A stretch of DNA of 64,000 bases, taken from positions 124,001-188,000 of the forward strand of contig NZ_JALKCG010000006.1 of the NCBI RefSeq assembly GCF_023016525.1, given 5' to 3'. Below are positions 1 to 9,354 of the stretch, piece by piece (positions within the stretch are counted from its first letter, which is position 1; each line of letters starts with the position of its first letter). The stretch comes from Ancylobacter koreensis. Its GTDB lineage: Bacteria; Pseudomonadota; Alphaproteobacteria; Rhizobiales; Xanthobacteraceae. Under the pieces are notes generated by a model. It had not been told where the DNA came from, did no database searches, and worked only from the letters and a program-made list of their open reading frames with translations. The translations under genes were made by a program, and so were the position numbers.

Positions 1-506
1 CAGGTCTTGAAGGCGACACGGGCGCGGCGGTGGATCGGCATCTCGCGAATGGCCGGGAAATGCGGCTTCAGCCGCGCCAGCCACCAGTCGGCGCCGTGCT
101 GCGACACATGGGCGTTGCGCCCGTCCGACAGCAGCAGCTTGGCCGGGCCGGTGTCGATGACGAACAGCGCCTCACGCGCGCTCGCGGCGATGGAGGCGAG
201 CACCGCGTCGATCTCCTCGTCCGGAATGTGCTCCATCACGTCGACATTCACCGCCAGTTCCACCCGCCGGCCCGGCAGGGTGGAAATCTCGGGGATCGCC
301 GGGTCGTAGCGGTGGACGTCCGGTATGCCGGCCTTGGCGGCGATGAGGTAGGCCAGATTGCTCTGGCCGCAGCCGAAATCGATCAGCGAGGCGGGCTTCA
401 GCGCCAGGATGTGCGGCAGCATGTCGGCCAGCGCGTGGCGCGCCGTGGCGCCGTAGCGGTGGCGCGCATGCAGCTTCGCATATTCGTCGACGAGGCTGTG
501 TGCCAT
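1..506 (-). CDS. Class I SAM-dependent methyltransferase (partial)
   Basis: Reads leftward from an ATG at 506 and runs off the window start, so the C-terminus is missing. About 168 residues are visible. The segment LIDFGCGQSNL near residue 40 is the glycine-rich SAM-binding motif I of Rossmann-type methyltransferases, and VNVDVMEHIP further on fits the acidic post-II region. The start lies 2 nt after the stop of the upstream GT8 glycosyltransferase, so the two are almost certainly cotranscribed. The pairing suggests modification of a surface glycan or small metabolite, but the substrate cannot be read from the sequence. Confidence 0.75.
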   Translation of the reverse strand, partial: MAHSLVDEYAKLHARHRYGATARHALADMLPHILALKPASLIDFGCGQSNLAYLIAAKAGIPDVHRYDPAIPEISTLPGRRVELAVNVDVMEHIPDEEIDAVLASIAASAREALFVIDTGPAKLLLSDGRNAHVSQHGADWWLARLKPHFPAIREMPIHRRARVAFKT

Positions 507-508
507 CC

Positions 509-1405
509 CTAGGCTCCGAGAATGCGCCGCTTGAGCTTGGTGAAGAACCGCCGCAGCTTGCGCCCCTTCTTCTCCACCTTGCGCCCGAACTTCGACTTCA
601 GCGGATCGGCCGCGAAGGGGGTGCGGGCGCGATAGGCGAGGAAGAGGTCGCGCGCGGGGTGGTTGCAGTCGGTGTAGTTGGGCTTCACCTGACCGATGAA
701 GTGGACGATGCGCGCAGCCTTCCAGATCGCGGGATCGTCGGTGTAGACGCCCTTCTCCAACCGGCGGTGCAGGTTCCAGCTCTCGTCGAGCGGCAGCCAG
801 TGGCCCTGCAAGGCGCCGTTGAGCGCGTCCTGGTCCATCATCGGCAGGGTCGGGTGATCCTCGATGAAGGCGATGGTGCGCTCGCTGACGCGCTCCGCCC
901 GCCAGCGCTCAAGGTCGATCAGCAGCACGCCGCTGTTGAAGTAGCGCATGTCGTCGGGAAGGCCGATGTCGCGGTTGCGCTTCGCGTGGCGCTCGGGCAC
1001 CTGCCGGGCGATATCGTCCACCGCCGCCAGCGCGAAGCCTTCCATCGGCAGGGTGGCCAGCGGCGCCAGCGGGGCGTTCACCACGGTGTCGCAGTCGATA
1101 TAGAGCAGCCGCCCGGTCGCCTCCGGCAGGCTCAGCGGCATGAGGATGCGCGCATAGGCGGTGCGCGAGAGATGGTGGTTCTCCGGCCGCGCGGCGAAAT
1201 GGCGGGCCATCTCGTCGGTGAGGTCGATGAAGTCGATGTTCGGCAGCCCGTAGCTCGCCCGCAGCCGCGCCTTGTCCGCCTCCGACACGCCGTCGCAATA
1301 GACGTGCACGACGTCGAAATCGCCCGCCGCCCGGTCGGCCAGCGAGGCGAGCAGGATGCCGGTCAGCTCGACATAGGTAGTGTCGGTCGCGGTGGCGACG
1401 ATCAA
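509..1405 (-). CDS. Glycosyltransferase family 8 protein
   Basis: About 298 residues. GT8 enzymes are retaining, metal-dependent sugar transferases, often used in LPS or other surface glycans. Visible hallmarks are the DxD metal/nucleotide-sugar motif (DCD, about residues 104-106), a central FNSGVLLIDLERW segment, MDQDALN, and HFIGQVKPN near the C-terminus, which matches the HxxGxxKPW-like family motif. The C-terminal tail is strongly basic, suggesting contact with the membrane. The start is taken as a TTG that overlaps the stop codon of the preceding regulator (TTGA). No ATG fits, and the reading frame upstream is non-homologous. It is the middle gene of a regulator-GT8-methyltransferase operon. 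Confidence 0.82.
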   Translation of the reverse strand: MIVATATDTTYVELTGILLASLADRAAGDFDVVHVYCDGVSEADKARLRASYGLPNIDFIDLTDEMARHFAARPENHHLSRTAYARILMPLSLPEATGRLLYIDCDTVVNAPLAPLATLPMEGFALAAVDDIARQVPERHAKRNRDIGLPDDMRYFNSGVLLIDLERWRAERVSERTIAFIEDHPTLPMMDQDALNGALQGHWLPLDESWNLHRRLEKGVYTDDPAIWKAARIVHFIGQVKPNYTDCNHPARDLFLAYRARTPFAADPLKSKFGRKVEKKGRKLRRFFTKLKRRILGA

Positions 1406-1878
1406 GGCACGTCCCCTTCCATCGGCACCACGGCGGCGTCCTTGCTCTGCGTGAGCGTCAGCGCCGTCTTCACGTTGCGCACATTGGGCGCGCCGGTCAG
1501 CTCCAGCACGAAATTCTGGAAGGTGCGCAGGTCCGGGGCGACGCAGAGCAGGATGAAGTCGGTCTCGCCAGAGAGCATCCAGCAGGAGCGCACCAGCGGC
1601 CAGCGCTCCACCTGCGCGGCAAAGGCCGAGAGGTCCGCCTCGGCCTGACTGACGAGATGCACCATGGCGAAGGCCATCAGGTCGAAGCCGAGCTTCTTCT
1701 CGTCGAGCAGGGCGCGGTAGCCCTTGATGATGCCCTCCTCTTCCAGCGCGCGCACGCGGCGCAGGCACGGAGGGGCGGAAATGCCGACGCGCTGGGACAG
1801 TTCGACATTGGTGATGCGGCCATCGCCCTGAAGCTCGCGCAGTATGTTCCAGTCGATCGCGTCGATACGGCGGGCCAC
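1402..1878 (-). CDS. Lrp/AsnC family transcriptional regulator
   Basis: 158 residues from a GTG at 1878, the usual Lrp length. A GGAG sequence lies upstream of this GTG. An ATG at 1968 would add 30 non-conserved residues. The N-terminal winged helix-turn-helix begins IDAIDWNILRELQGDGRITN and is followed by the RAM/AsnC ligand-binding domain, with the typical segment CWMLSGETDFILLC. Lrp proteins form octamers that respond to amino acids. The gene overlaps the downstream glycosyltransferase by 4 nt and is divergent from trxB. The palindrome at 1974-1994 between them is a plausible autoregulatory site. Confidence 0.85.
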   Translation of the reverse strand: MARRIDAIDWNILRELQGDGRITNVELSQRVGISAPPCLRRVRALEEEGIIKGYRALLDEKKLGFDLMAFAMVHLVSQAEADLSAFAAQVERWPLVRSCWMLSGETDFILLCVAPDLRTFQNFVLELTGAPNVRNVKTALTLTQSKDAAVVPMEGDVP

Positions 1879-1973
1879 GCGGGCGTCTCCGGTTGCGGCG
1901 GCCGGGGCACGGCACGCCTCCGGCCGCGACGATAGCGAAGCGGCCGGCGAGAAATATGACGTGAGCAATTATC

Positions 1974-1994
1974 TTGCGCGCCTGTCCCGCGCAA
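1974..1994. promoter_or_regulatory. Palindrome in the lrp-trxB divergent region
   Basis: Perfect inverted repeat TTGCGCG-N7-CGCGCAA, located between the Lrp gene start (1878) and the trxB start (2175). Two 7-bp arms 14 bp apart centre to centre fit a dimeric HTH protein. Assignment to the neighbouring Lrp-type regulator is inference from position only. Confidence 0.4.
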
Positions 1995-2174
1995 TCTTCC
2001 TTCTGGAAAACTAAGGGATAGACGCGCCCGTCCTTGCGGCGGGTTCGGCGAGCCCCTACATTTTCGCATGGCTTCCGCAGCCGCGCCGTGCGACAGATGC
2101 ATGGGCGCTCCGGGCAGCCGGAACGCATTCCCGTCCGGGCGAGATCCGCCTCGCCGCAACTGAGCGAGCCTTCC

Positions 2175-3158
2175 ATGTCGCCGGCCTCTTCCGCCAGCCT
2201 GTCCCACCACGTCAAGGTGCTGATCGTCGGTTCCGGCCCCGCCGGCTACACCGCCGCGGTCTATGCCGCGCGCGCCATGCTGGAGCCGGTGCTGATCCAG
2301 GGCATCCAGCCCGGCGGCCAGCTCACCATCACCACCGACGTCGAGAACTACCCAGGCTTCGCCGACCCGATCCAGGGTCCGTGGCTGATGGAGCAGATGC
2401 AGACGCAGGCCGAGAAGATGGGCACGCGCATCGTCAACGATCTGGTGACGAAGCTCGACCTCTCCAGCCGCCCGTTCCGCGCCGAGACCGATTCCGGCAC
2501 GGTGTGGATCGCCGAGACCGTCATCCTCGCCACCGGCGCGCAGGCGCGCTGGCTGGAGATCGATTCCGAGCAGGCCTTCCGGGGCCACGGCGTTTCCGCC
2601 TGCGCCACCTGCGACGGCTTCTTCTACCGGGGCAAGGAAGTGATCGTGGTCGGCGGCGGCAACACCGCCGTCGAGGAGGCGCTGTTCCTCACCAATTTCG
2701 CCTCCAAGGTCACGGTCGTGCACCGCCGCGACAGCTTCCGCGCCGAGCGCATCCTGCAGGAGCGCCTCTTCGCCCACCCCAAGGTCGAGGTGGTGTGGAA
2801 TGCCGCCCTGCACGAGGTGAAGGGCGAGAAGGAGCCGCCCCACGTCACCGGCGTGGTGCTGAAGGACGTCGTGACGGGCGCCTATTCGGAGCGCAGGGCG
2901 GACGGCGTGTTCATCGCCATCGGCCACGCTCCGGCGACCGACCTCGTCGCCGGCCAGCTCAAGCTGAAGCCGAGCGGCTATGTGTGGACGGCCTCGCACT
3001 CTACGCAAACCTCGATCGAGGGCGTTTTCGCCGCCGGCGACGTCGCCGACGACACGTTCCGCCAGGCGGTGACAGCCGCCGGCTTAGGCTGCATGGCGGC
3101 GCTGGAGGCCGAGCGCTTCCTCGCCGCCCGCGAGCCGCTCGCCCACGCCGCAGAATGA
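2175..3158 (+). CDS. trxB: Thioredoxin-disulfide reductase
   Basis: 327 residues, full family length. The enzyme moves electrons from NADPH through FAD and a redox disulfide to thioredoxin. Visible features are the FAD-binding GSGPAG (about residues 19-24), the active-site CATC (143-146), the NADPH-binding GGGNTA (160-165) and the second FAD motif FAAGDVADD near the C-terminus. The ATG at 2175 begins a short Ser-rich lead before the conserved core. The gene overlaps or abuts the LysR gene downstream, an arrangement also found in other rhizobia. Confidence 0.95.
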   Translation: MSPASSASLSHHVKVLIVGSGPAGYTAAVYAARAMLEPVLIQGIQPGGQLTITTDVENYPGFADPIQGPWLMEQMQTQAEKMGTRIVNDLVTKLDLSSRPFRAETDSGTVWIAETVILATGAQARWLEIDSEQAFRGHGVSACATCDGFFYRGKEVIVVGGGNTAVEEALFLTNFASKVTVVHRRDSFRAERILQERLFAHPKVEVVWNAALHEVKGEKEPPHVTGVVLKDVVTGAYSERRADGVFIAIGHAPATDLVAGQLKLKPSGYVWTASHSTQTSIEGVFAAGDVADDTFRQAVTAAGLGCMAALEAERFLAAREPLAHAAE

Positions 3159-3178
3159 TGGCCAGGGGGGCCGACCGC

Positions 3179-4102
3179 ATGGACAACAAGGCCAACCGGG
3201 CCCGCGACATGGACTGGGACAAGCTCAAGGTGTTCCACGTCGCGGCGGAAGCCGGCTCCTTCACCCATGCGGGCGAGGCGCTCGGCCTCTCGCAGTCGGC
3301 GGTGAGCCGGCAGGTCTCGGCGCTGGAGCAGGAACTCAACATCCCGCTGTTCCACCGCCATGCGCGCGGGCTGATCCTGACCGAACAGGGCGACCTGCTG
3401 TACCGCACCGCGCACGAAGTCTTCATGAAGCTGGAAGCGGCGCGCGCCAAGCTGACCGACTCGCGCGAGAAGCCGAACGGCGAGCTGCGCGTGACCACCA
3501 CCATGGGGCTGGGCACCCACTGGCTGACCGCCCGCATCGGCGAGTTCCTCGAACTCTATCCCGATATCCGCATCACGCTGATCCTCACCGACGACGAGCT
3601 CGACCTCGCCATGCGCGAGGCCGACGTCGCCATCCGCCTGCGCCAGCCGGTGCAGCCGGACCTGATCCAGCGCAAGCTGTTCACCGTGCATTTCCACGCC
3701 TTCGCCTCGGCCGAGTATCTCAAGCGCAACGGCCATCCGCGCACGCTGGACGAGCTTGAGAAGCACCGCATCATCCTGCTCGGCGGCCCGATCCCGTCCT
3801 ATTTCCAGGGCCTGAACTGGCTGGAGCGGGCGGGGCTGGAGGACGGGCAGGAATCGCGCGTGCCCGCCCTCTCCGTCAACAATGTGCTGGGCCTGAAGCG
3901 CGCGGTGGAGCGCGGTGTCGGCGTCGGCATCGTGCCGGACTACCTGCTGGAGGATTCGGCGACGCTGGTGCAGCTCTTCCCCGAGCGCGAGACGCCGACG
4001 CTGGAAGCCTATTTCGTCTACCCCCAGGAGATGCGCTCGGTGGCGCGCATCCAGGTCTTCCGCGACTTCCTCGTCGCCAAGGCGCAGCGCTGGAGCTTCT
4101 GA
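3179..4102 (+). CDS. lsrB: LysR-family redox/virulence regulator LsrB (VtlR)
   Basis: 307 residues from the ATG at 3179, which has an AGGGGG ribosome site. Two ATGs at 3155 and 3158 overlap the trxB stop and are alternatives. The N-terminal HTH (MDWDKLKVFHVAAEAGSFTH, then LSQSAVSRQVSALEQ) is followed by a LysR effector domain. I recognise it as the LsrB/VtlR type from the HTH, the segment LFHRHARGLILTEQG and its position directly after trxB. In Sinorhizobium LsrB links redox state to LPS and glutathione functions. In Brucella VtlR activates a small RNA. The short gap to trxB implies cotranscription. Confidence 0.85.
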   Translation: MDNKANRARDMDWDKLKVFHVAAEAGSFTHAGEALGLSQSAVSRQVSALEQELNIPLFHRHARGLILTEQGDLLYRTAHEVFMKLEAARAKLTDSREKPNGELRVTTTMGLGTHWLTARIGEFLELYPDIRITLILTDDELDLAMREADVAIRLRQPVQPDLIQRKLFTVHFHAFASAEYLKRNGHPRTLDELEKHRIILLGGPIPSYFQGLNWLERAGLEDGQESRVPALSVNNVLGLKRAVERGVGVGIVPDYLLEDSATLVQLFPERETPTLEAYFVYPQEMRSVARIQVFRDFLVAKAQRWSF

Positions 4103-4105
4103 GCC

Positions 4106-4630
4106 TCAGCGCGGCGGCAGGGCGGCAGCGACTTCGCGCGTCACATAGGCGCCGGCATGGCGCCAGCCCTCGTCATTGTCGCCGCGAAAGCTCAGCAGCC
4201 GCTCCATCACCAGCTTGCCCGAGCCGGCCTCCAGCACCGCCACCCGCATGGACATGACCAGCGTGCTCATCTTGTGCACGCTGCCGACCAGCACATAGGC
4301 CGCACCCGCAGCGCCCGCCCGGCGGCGCAGTTCATCCACCCCTTCCGCATCGAGCCGGCAGGCGCCCGCGCAGGTGAGCGCCAGGCTGCCGAGATCCTCG
4401 CCCTCGATACCCGAGCGCAGTTCCCGCGTGAGGGCGAGCCGGCGCGTCTCGTGTTCGGCGCCCTGATCGCGGGCCTCGCCCGAGGAATCGGTGAAGCCGA
4501 TATCGGCGATGGCGACCTGCACCGCGCCCTGCGCCTCGGTAGCGGAGGCCGGCAGGGCGGCGCAAAGGCACAACGCGGCGCCGCCGAGCCACGGCGCGAG
4601 GCGAAGGCCGGACATGGCATCGAGAGACAT
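4106..4630 (-). CDS. DUF2380 domain-containing secreted protein
   Basis: 174 residues. A hydrophobic N-terminal stretch ending in a cleavage-like ASA (about residue 30) indicates export. The mature part carries VQVAIADIGFTDSSGE, two cysteines in TCAGACRLD and YVLVGSVHKMSTLVMSMRVAVLE, which resemble DUF2380 proteins common in Rhizobiales. That region has the character of a TolB-like or lipoprotein-type nucleotide-free alpha/beta fold. Function is unknown. It is convergent with lsrB, with 3 nt between the stops. Confidence 0.7.
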   Translation of the reverse strand: MSLDAMSGLRLAPWLGGAALCLCAALPASATEAQGAVQVAIADIGFTDSSGEARDQGAEHETRRLALTRELRSGIEGEDLGSLALTCAGACRLDAEGVDELRRRAGAAGAAYVLVGSVHKMSTLVMSMRVAVLEAGSGKLVMERLLSFRGDNDEGWRHAGAYVTREVAAALPPR

Positions 4631-4789
4631 GGCGGTTCCCTCCGGCGATTCCCAACGGCGATGGCCGCTCCGAGGCGACCCTGGGGACAGGATCGCGCAA
4701 CTCCGCCGTGACCGCCAGCCCCGGCCCTACGCGCCGCCGCTCAATTCGCGGGCAATGACAGCCGCACAACAGGCCGGATGCAAAAGCGC

Positions 4790-4808
4790 ATGCCTGCCAT
4801 GCAGGCAT
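4790..4808. promoter_or_regulatory. Perfect inverted repeat upstream of a candidate sRNA promoter
   Basis: ATGCCTGC-CAT-GCAGGCAT, an 8-bp perfect inverted repeat with a 3-nt spacer. It ends 6 bp before a possible -35 box (TTGCAG, 4815-4820) with a CATATG -10 candidate 17 bp further on (4838-4843). Position and symmetry fit an operator or activator site for the transcript that follows. Confidence 0.4.
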
Positions 4809-4844
4809 ACATTATTGCAGACTGCCCTGTGTTTGATCATATGT

Positions 4845-4951
4845 GGGGAGACGCCGATGCGACATCGCTTCGGCTGTTCCCCTCTGGAAGGTTCGCTGCT
4901 CCGGCAGCGAAAACTTTTGCCGGGCTCCTCTGGAGTCCGGCTTTTTCTTTT
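4845..4951 (+). ncRNA. Candidate trans-acting small RNA
   Basis: About 107 nt with no supportable ORF and three consecutive hairpins. Hairpin 1 spans 4845-4882, with outer stem GGGGA/TCCCC and inner stem GCCGA/TCGGC. Hairpin 2 spans 4894-4909 (CGCTGC-TCCG-GCAGCG). Hairpin 3 at 4919-4941 is an intrinsic terminator followed by a T-run. A short AAAACTTTT single-stranded segment sits before the terminator. A plausible promoter is at 4815-4843. It lies in the 372-bp gap between two minus-strand genes, so the plus-strand terminator serves neither of them. No known RNA family was recognised; the sRNA call is inference from structure. Confidence 0.45.
4919..4951 (+). terminator. Rho-independent terminator
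   Basis: Ten-base-pair stem GCCGGGCTCC/GGAGTCCGGC (one G-T pair), loop TCT, followed by TTTTTCTTTT. It reads on the plus strand with no annotated plus-strand gene before it, which is the main argument for the small RNA at 4845-4951. Confidence 0.8.
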
Positions 4952-5002
4952 CGGGGCCTTCTCAGGGGCCGCGCGCAGCGCCCCCCTCGCTTCGGCCTGC
5001 CC

Positions 5003-5995
5003 TCACATGAACAGCTTCTCGGCCGTCATCCCCTTGTAGAGGCCGGCCACCTGCTCACCATAGCCGTTGTAGATCAGCGTCGGGCGCCGCTCGCCGGTGC
5101 CGATGTCGCGCTCGGTCGCCTGGCTCCAGCGCGGATGCGGGACGCCCGGGTTCACATTGGCCCAGAAGCCGTATTCGCGCCCCTGCACCTGTTCCCACAG
5201 GCCGACCGGCCGCTCGGCGACGAAGGAGATGCGCACGATCGACTTCACCGACTTGAAGCCGTATTTCCACGGCACGGCGAGGCGCAGCGGGGCGCCGAAC
5301 TGGTTGGGCGCCGGCTTGCCATAGATGCCGGTGACGAGGAGCGGCAGCTCGTTGGTCGCCTCCTCGATGGTCAGGCTGTCGATGTAGGGCCAGGGATAGA
5401 TGAAGCGGCGCTGGCCGAGCGCCACGTCCGGCTTCACGAAGGTCTCGAAACGAACGAACTTCGCGCCCGACATGGGCTTGGCCCAGGCGACGAAATCCTT
5501 CAGCGGGAAGCCGGTCCACGGCACCGCCATCGACCACGCCTCGACGCAGCGGTGGCGGTAGAGCCGCTCCTCAAGCGGCATGGCGCGGATGAGGTCGTCG
5601 ATGCCGACCTCGCGCGGGTTCTCCACCAGCCCGTCGATCTTCACCGTCCACGGCCGGCGCGGCATCCGGGCCGCGACATCGGCGATCTGGTAGTAGGAAC
5701 GGTCGGAGCCGAACTCGTAGAAATTGTTGTAGTTGCCGGAAATGTCCTCCGGCGTCACCGGCCGGTCCAGCGTATAGGCATCGTTGCGCCTGGCGGGGTA
5801 GAGGTCGCGCGTGGGGTCGTTGGCCGGGTCGCCCGGCTCGGGAGCGGCTTCCGCGAAGGGCGCGAGCCCCGCCCCAAGGCCGATGCCCAGCAGCCCGACG
5901 CCGGCGCCGAGAAGGCCGCGACGGGAGAGATAGGCGGATTCGGGCGTGGCGGCGCTCTCAGGGATTTCCCAGGAACGACGGCGGCGGATCAGCAT
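5003..5995 (-). CDS. msrP: Protein-methionine-sulfoxide reductase catalytic subunit MsrP
   Basis: 330 residues from the ATG at 5995, which has a GAGGAGG ribosome site; an ATG 36 nt upstream lacks one. A twin-arginine signal (YLSRRGLLGAG, about residues 22-32) directs Tat export with folded molybdopterin cofactor. YRHRCVEAWSMAVPW carries the molybdenum-ligating cysteine (C150). MsrP repairs methionine sulfoxides in periplasmic proteins using electrons from the heme membrane protein MsrQ. No msrQ (YedZ) gene is adjacent, unlike the usual msrPQ operon, so the partner would have to be encoded elsewhere. Confidence 0.92.
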   Translation of the reverse strand: MLIRRRRSWEIPESAATPESAYLSRRGLLGAGVGLLGIGLGAGLAPFAEAAPEPGDPANDPTRDLYPARRNDAYTLDRPVTPEDISGNYNNFYEFGSDRSYYQIADVAARMPRRPWTVKIDGLVENPREVGIDDLIRAMPLEERLYRHRCVEAWSMAVPWTGFPLKDFVAWAKPMSGAKFVRFETFVKPDVALGQRRFIYPWPYIDSLTIEEATNELPLLVTGIYGKPAPNQFGAPLRLAVPWKYGFKSVKSIVRISFVAERPVGLWEQVQGREYGFWANVNPGVPHPRWSQATERDIGTGERRPTLIYNGYGEQVAGLYKGMTAEKLFM

Positions 5996-6178
5996 GGCGG
6001 CCTCCTCGGTGGTGCTGCCGACTCTACGCACCCCGGAGGCGGTTTATTACGGGCGGCATTTCAACTTGTCGTGCAAACCCGCAAAAAAGCCCGGCGGTTG
6101 GCCGCCGGGCTTGCATTCTTCACCGTTAGCGAGCCGACGCGGCAGCTCGCCCGCCGGTAATCCTCACTTGTGTAATCG

Positions 6179-6670
6179 TCACTTCGAAGTCAGGCGCAGA
6201 TCGCCGACGCCGAGCGCGACGTTCACGCCGGTCTGTCCCTCGACGCTGACCGGCTGCAGGGCGATGGTCTTGTTGGAACCGCCGACCAGCACGTTGCCGC
6301 CGACGCCGACGCCCAGCGCCACCGAGCCGGACACGCCGACATAGGTGCCGTCGAGGTCGGTCTTGCGCACGCCGCGCGACGGCGCCAGCACGGTCCACAG
6401 CAGGATGTTGCGGCCGGTCACGCCGAGGTCGAGGCCCCAGCGGCGGATGCTGCCCTCATAGGAGAACTTCTTGCCGCCGACGGTGGTGAAGGTGCAGTCG
6501 AGCGTGCGCTTCGAGCCGATGATGAAGCTCACCGACTTGGAGCCCTTGCAGGCGAGCGAACCGGCCTCGACCCGCTTGGTCTGGGCGGAGGCGGGCGCAG
6601 CCGCGAGGGTCGCGGTGCCGGCGACGAGCGCGGCGGCCAGCAGCCCGCGCGACAGAACGGAACGGAACAT
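6179..6670 (-). CDS. DUF992 domain-containing secreted protein
   Basis: 163 residues with a clear signal peptide ending APASAQ (about residue 30). The mature chain has the family pattern: VEAGSLACKGSKSVSFIIGS, paired cysteines (SLAC and LDCTF), FSYEGSIRRWGLDLGVTG, then the glycine- and valine-rich GNVLVGGSNKTIALQPVSVEGQTG. DUF992 proteins are abundant in Rhizobiales and of unknown function, probably periplasmic or outer-membrane-associated beta proteins. An AGGAG ribosome site precedes the start. Confidence 0.85.
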   Translation of the reverse strand: MFRSVLSRGLLAAALVAGTATLAAAPASAQTKRVEAGSLACKGSKSVSFIIGSKRTLDCTFTTVGGKKFSYEGSIRRWGLDLGVTGRNILLWTVLAPSRGVRKTDLDGTYVGVSGSVALGVGVGGNVLVGGSNKTIALQPVSVEGQTGVNVALGVGDLRLTSK

Positions 6671-6779
6671 GGAAATCTCCTGACGATGACGCGCATCCGG
6701 CTCAAGGGAACCGGCGCCCCCGCCATTGCGGCGCTTGCCGGCCGGGGCGCGCCTCCCGGCCGGTCAATACTCTTCTACC

Positions 6780-8018
<1,239 letters not shown>

Positions 8019-8129
8019 CTAGTCGAGCCCTTGCGCCCCGGCAAGCGATTCCCTACGTGCGGCGCGCCCCGGCAGTGCGTTATCCTGCCGCTGCTCATCC
8101 TCGTCGCCTGCCCGAGCCGGAGACCTCGC

Positions 8130-8771
8130 ATGCTCAAGATCTACGCCATGCAGAGCTCCGGCAACTGCTACAAGGTGCGGTTGCTGCTGTCCAAGCTCGG
8201 CGTGCCGTTCGAGCTGATCGACGTCGACCTGCTGCGTGGCGAGAACCGCACGCCCGATTTCCTGATGAAGAACCCGGAAGGGCGCGTGCCGCTGCTGGAG
8301 CTGCCCGGCGGACGCTATCTCCCGGAATCCAACGCCATCCTGTTCTATCTCGCCGAGGGCACGCACCTTTTGCCCGGCGCGCCGCTGGAGCGGGCCGAGG
8401 TGCTGCGCTGGATGTTCTTCGAGCAGCACAGCCATGAGCCGAACATCGGCGCGGCGCGCTTCTGGCTCAAGCTGGTGCGCGGCGGACGCGAACTGCGCAC
8501 CCACGACATCGACCGCTGGATGGAAGAGGGCTACGCCGCGCTCGGCGTCATGGAGCGCCATCTCGCGCGCCGGCCCTTCTTCGTCGATGGCGGGCTGACC
8601 ATCGCCGACATCGCCCTCTACGCCCACACCCATGCGGCGGCCGAGGGCGATTTCGATCTCGGCGGCTTTCCCTCGGTGCGGGCGTGGCTCGCGCGGGTGG
8701 CGGCTCTGCCCGGCCATGTCGGCATGGACTGGCGTCCGGAGCCGCGCAACCAATTGGTTAACATGGCTTAA
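8130..8771 (+). CDS. Glutathione S-transferase family protein
   Basis: 213 residues. The thioredoxin-like N-terminal domain contains YAMQSSGNCYKVRLLLSKLG, the glutathione-contact segment GRVPLLELPGG and LPESNAILFYLAE. The all-helical C-terminal domain ends with IADIALYAHTHAA, the N-capping box of GSTs. The start ATG at 8130 follows GGAGA. Substrate is unknown. The gene is divergent from the aminotransferase. Confidence 0.88.
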   Translation: MLKIYAMQSSGNCYKVRLLLSKLGVPFELIDVDLLRGENRTPDFLMKNPEGRVPLLELPGGRYLPESNAILFYLAEGTHLLPGAPLERAEVLRWMFFEQHSHEPNIGAARFWLKLVRGGRELRTHDIDRWMEEGYAALGVMERHLARRPFFVDGGLTIADIALYAHTHAAAEGDFDLGGFPSVRAWLARVAALPGHVGMDWRPEPRNQLVNMA

Positions 8772-8902
8772 CGACTTGCCGCGAAATGGCCTCGAAATGG
8801 CGCCGGCTTACCCCAAGTCGCGCCGAAGCGGAGCCCCGTTCGCAGTCGAGATTACCTCTCGTTGGAGGGACTGGATGCCCACCTGACCGGAGGATGTTCA
8901 CC

Positions 8903-9247
8903 ATGCAGCAGCCGTCAGACGCTCAGACGTTTCCCCGCCAGACCCCGGCTCACCCGCTCACGGTCACGGCCCGGCACACCGCCGGCCGGCGCCTGCGCCG
9001 GGCGTTGATGGAAGCGGGCGTCGTGCTCTCCCTTACCTTCGCCATCGTCGCCGTGCTCTGCATGTTCGGCCTGCAGCGCGCCTCGGCGCTGGAGCTTGGC
9101 CCCGCCGCCGCCTCGGACGGCCGGCTGGCCGCCGGCGCCGTGCTGCTGGCCGCCTTCGTCGGGCTGTGCGGCCTGACCACCTTCATGCTGCGCCAGACCC
9201 TGCAGCCGGCCCGCGCCTCGCGGGCGCCCCGCCGCCGGCAGGGTTGA
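8903..9247 (+). CDS. Small two-helix membrane protein
   Basis: 114 residues from the ATG at 8903, with GGAGG 9 nt upstream. An ATG at 8894 is too close to that site. A Pro/Thr-rich N-terminus and a basic stretch (RRLRRAL) precede two hydrophobic helices (about residues 32-54 and 68-91). The tail is very basic and Ala/Arg-rich. I recognise no family. A protein with this layout would sit in the inner membrane with both ends in the cytoplasm. Confidence 0.55.
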   Translation: MQQPSDAQTFPRQTPAHPLTVTARHTAGRRLRRALMEAGVVLSLTFAIVAVLCMFGLQRASALELGPAAASDGRLAAGAVLLAAFVGLCGLTTFMLRQTLQPARASRAPRRRQG

Positions 9248-9280
9248 CCGTCCGCCTGACCCTCCGTCACGCCCTTGTCA

Positions 9281-9302
9281 CCCCGCGCGAGTTGGCGCGG
9301 GG
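9281..9302. repeat. GC-rich intergenic hairpin
   Basis: CCCCGCGC-N6-GCGCGGGG, an 8-bp perfect stem between a small membrane protein gene and the PQQ-type dehydrogenase. No T-run follows, so it is not a classical terminator. It resembles the palindromic intergenic repeats of rhizobial genomes. Confidence 0.35.
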
Positions 9303-9354
9303 GCCAAGGTGCTCTAACCATGCGCTCCGTCGCCCCGAAGCACGGAGCCCTCTC

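Noticed and set aside
30-512. Plus-strand open frame opposite the methyltransferase
   Set aside because: The minus strand encodes a clear SAM-binding motif and continues the operon; the plus frame has none.
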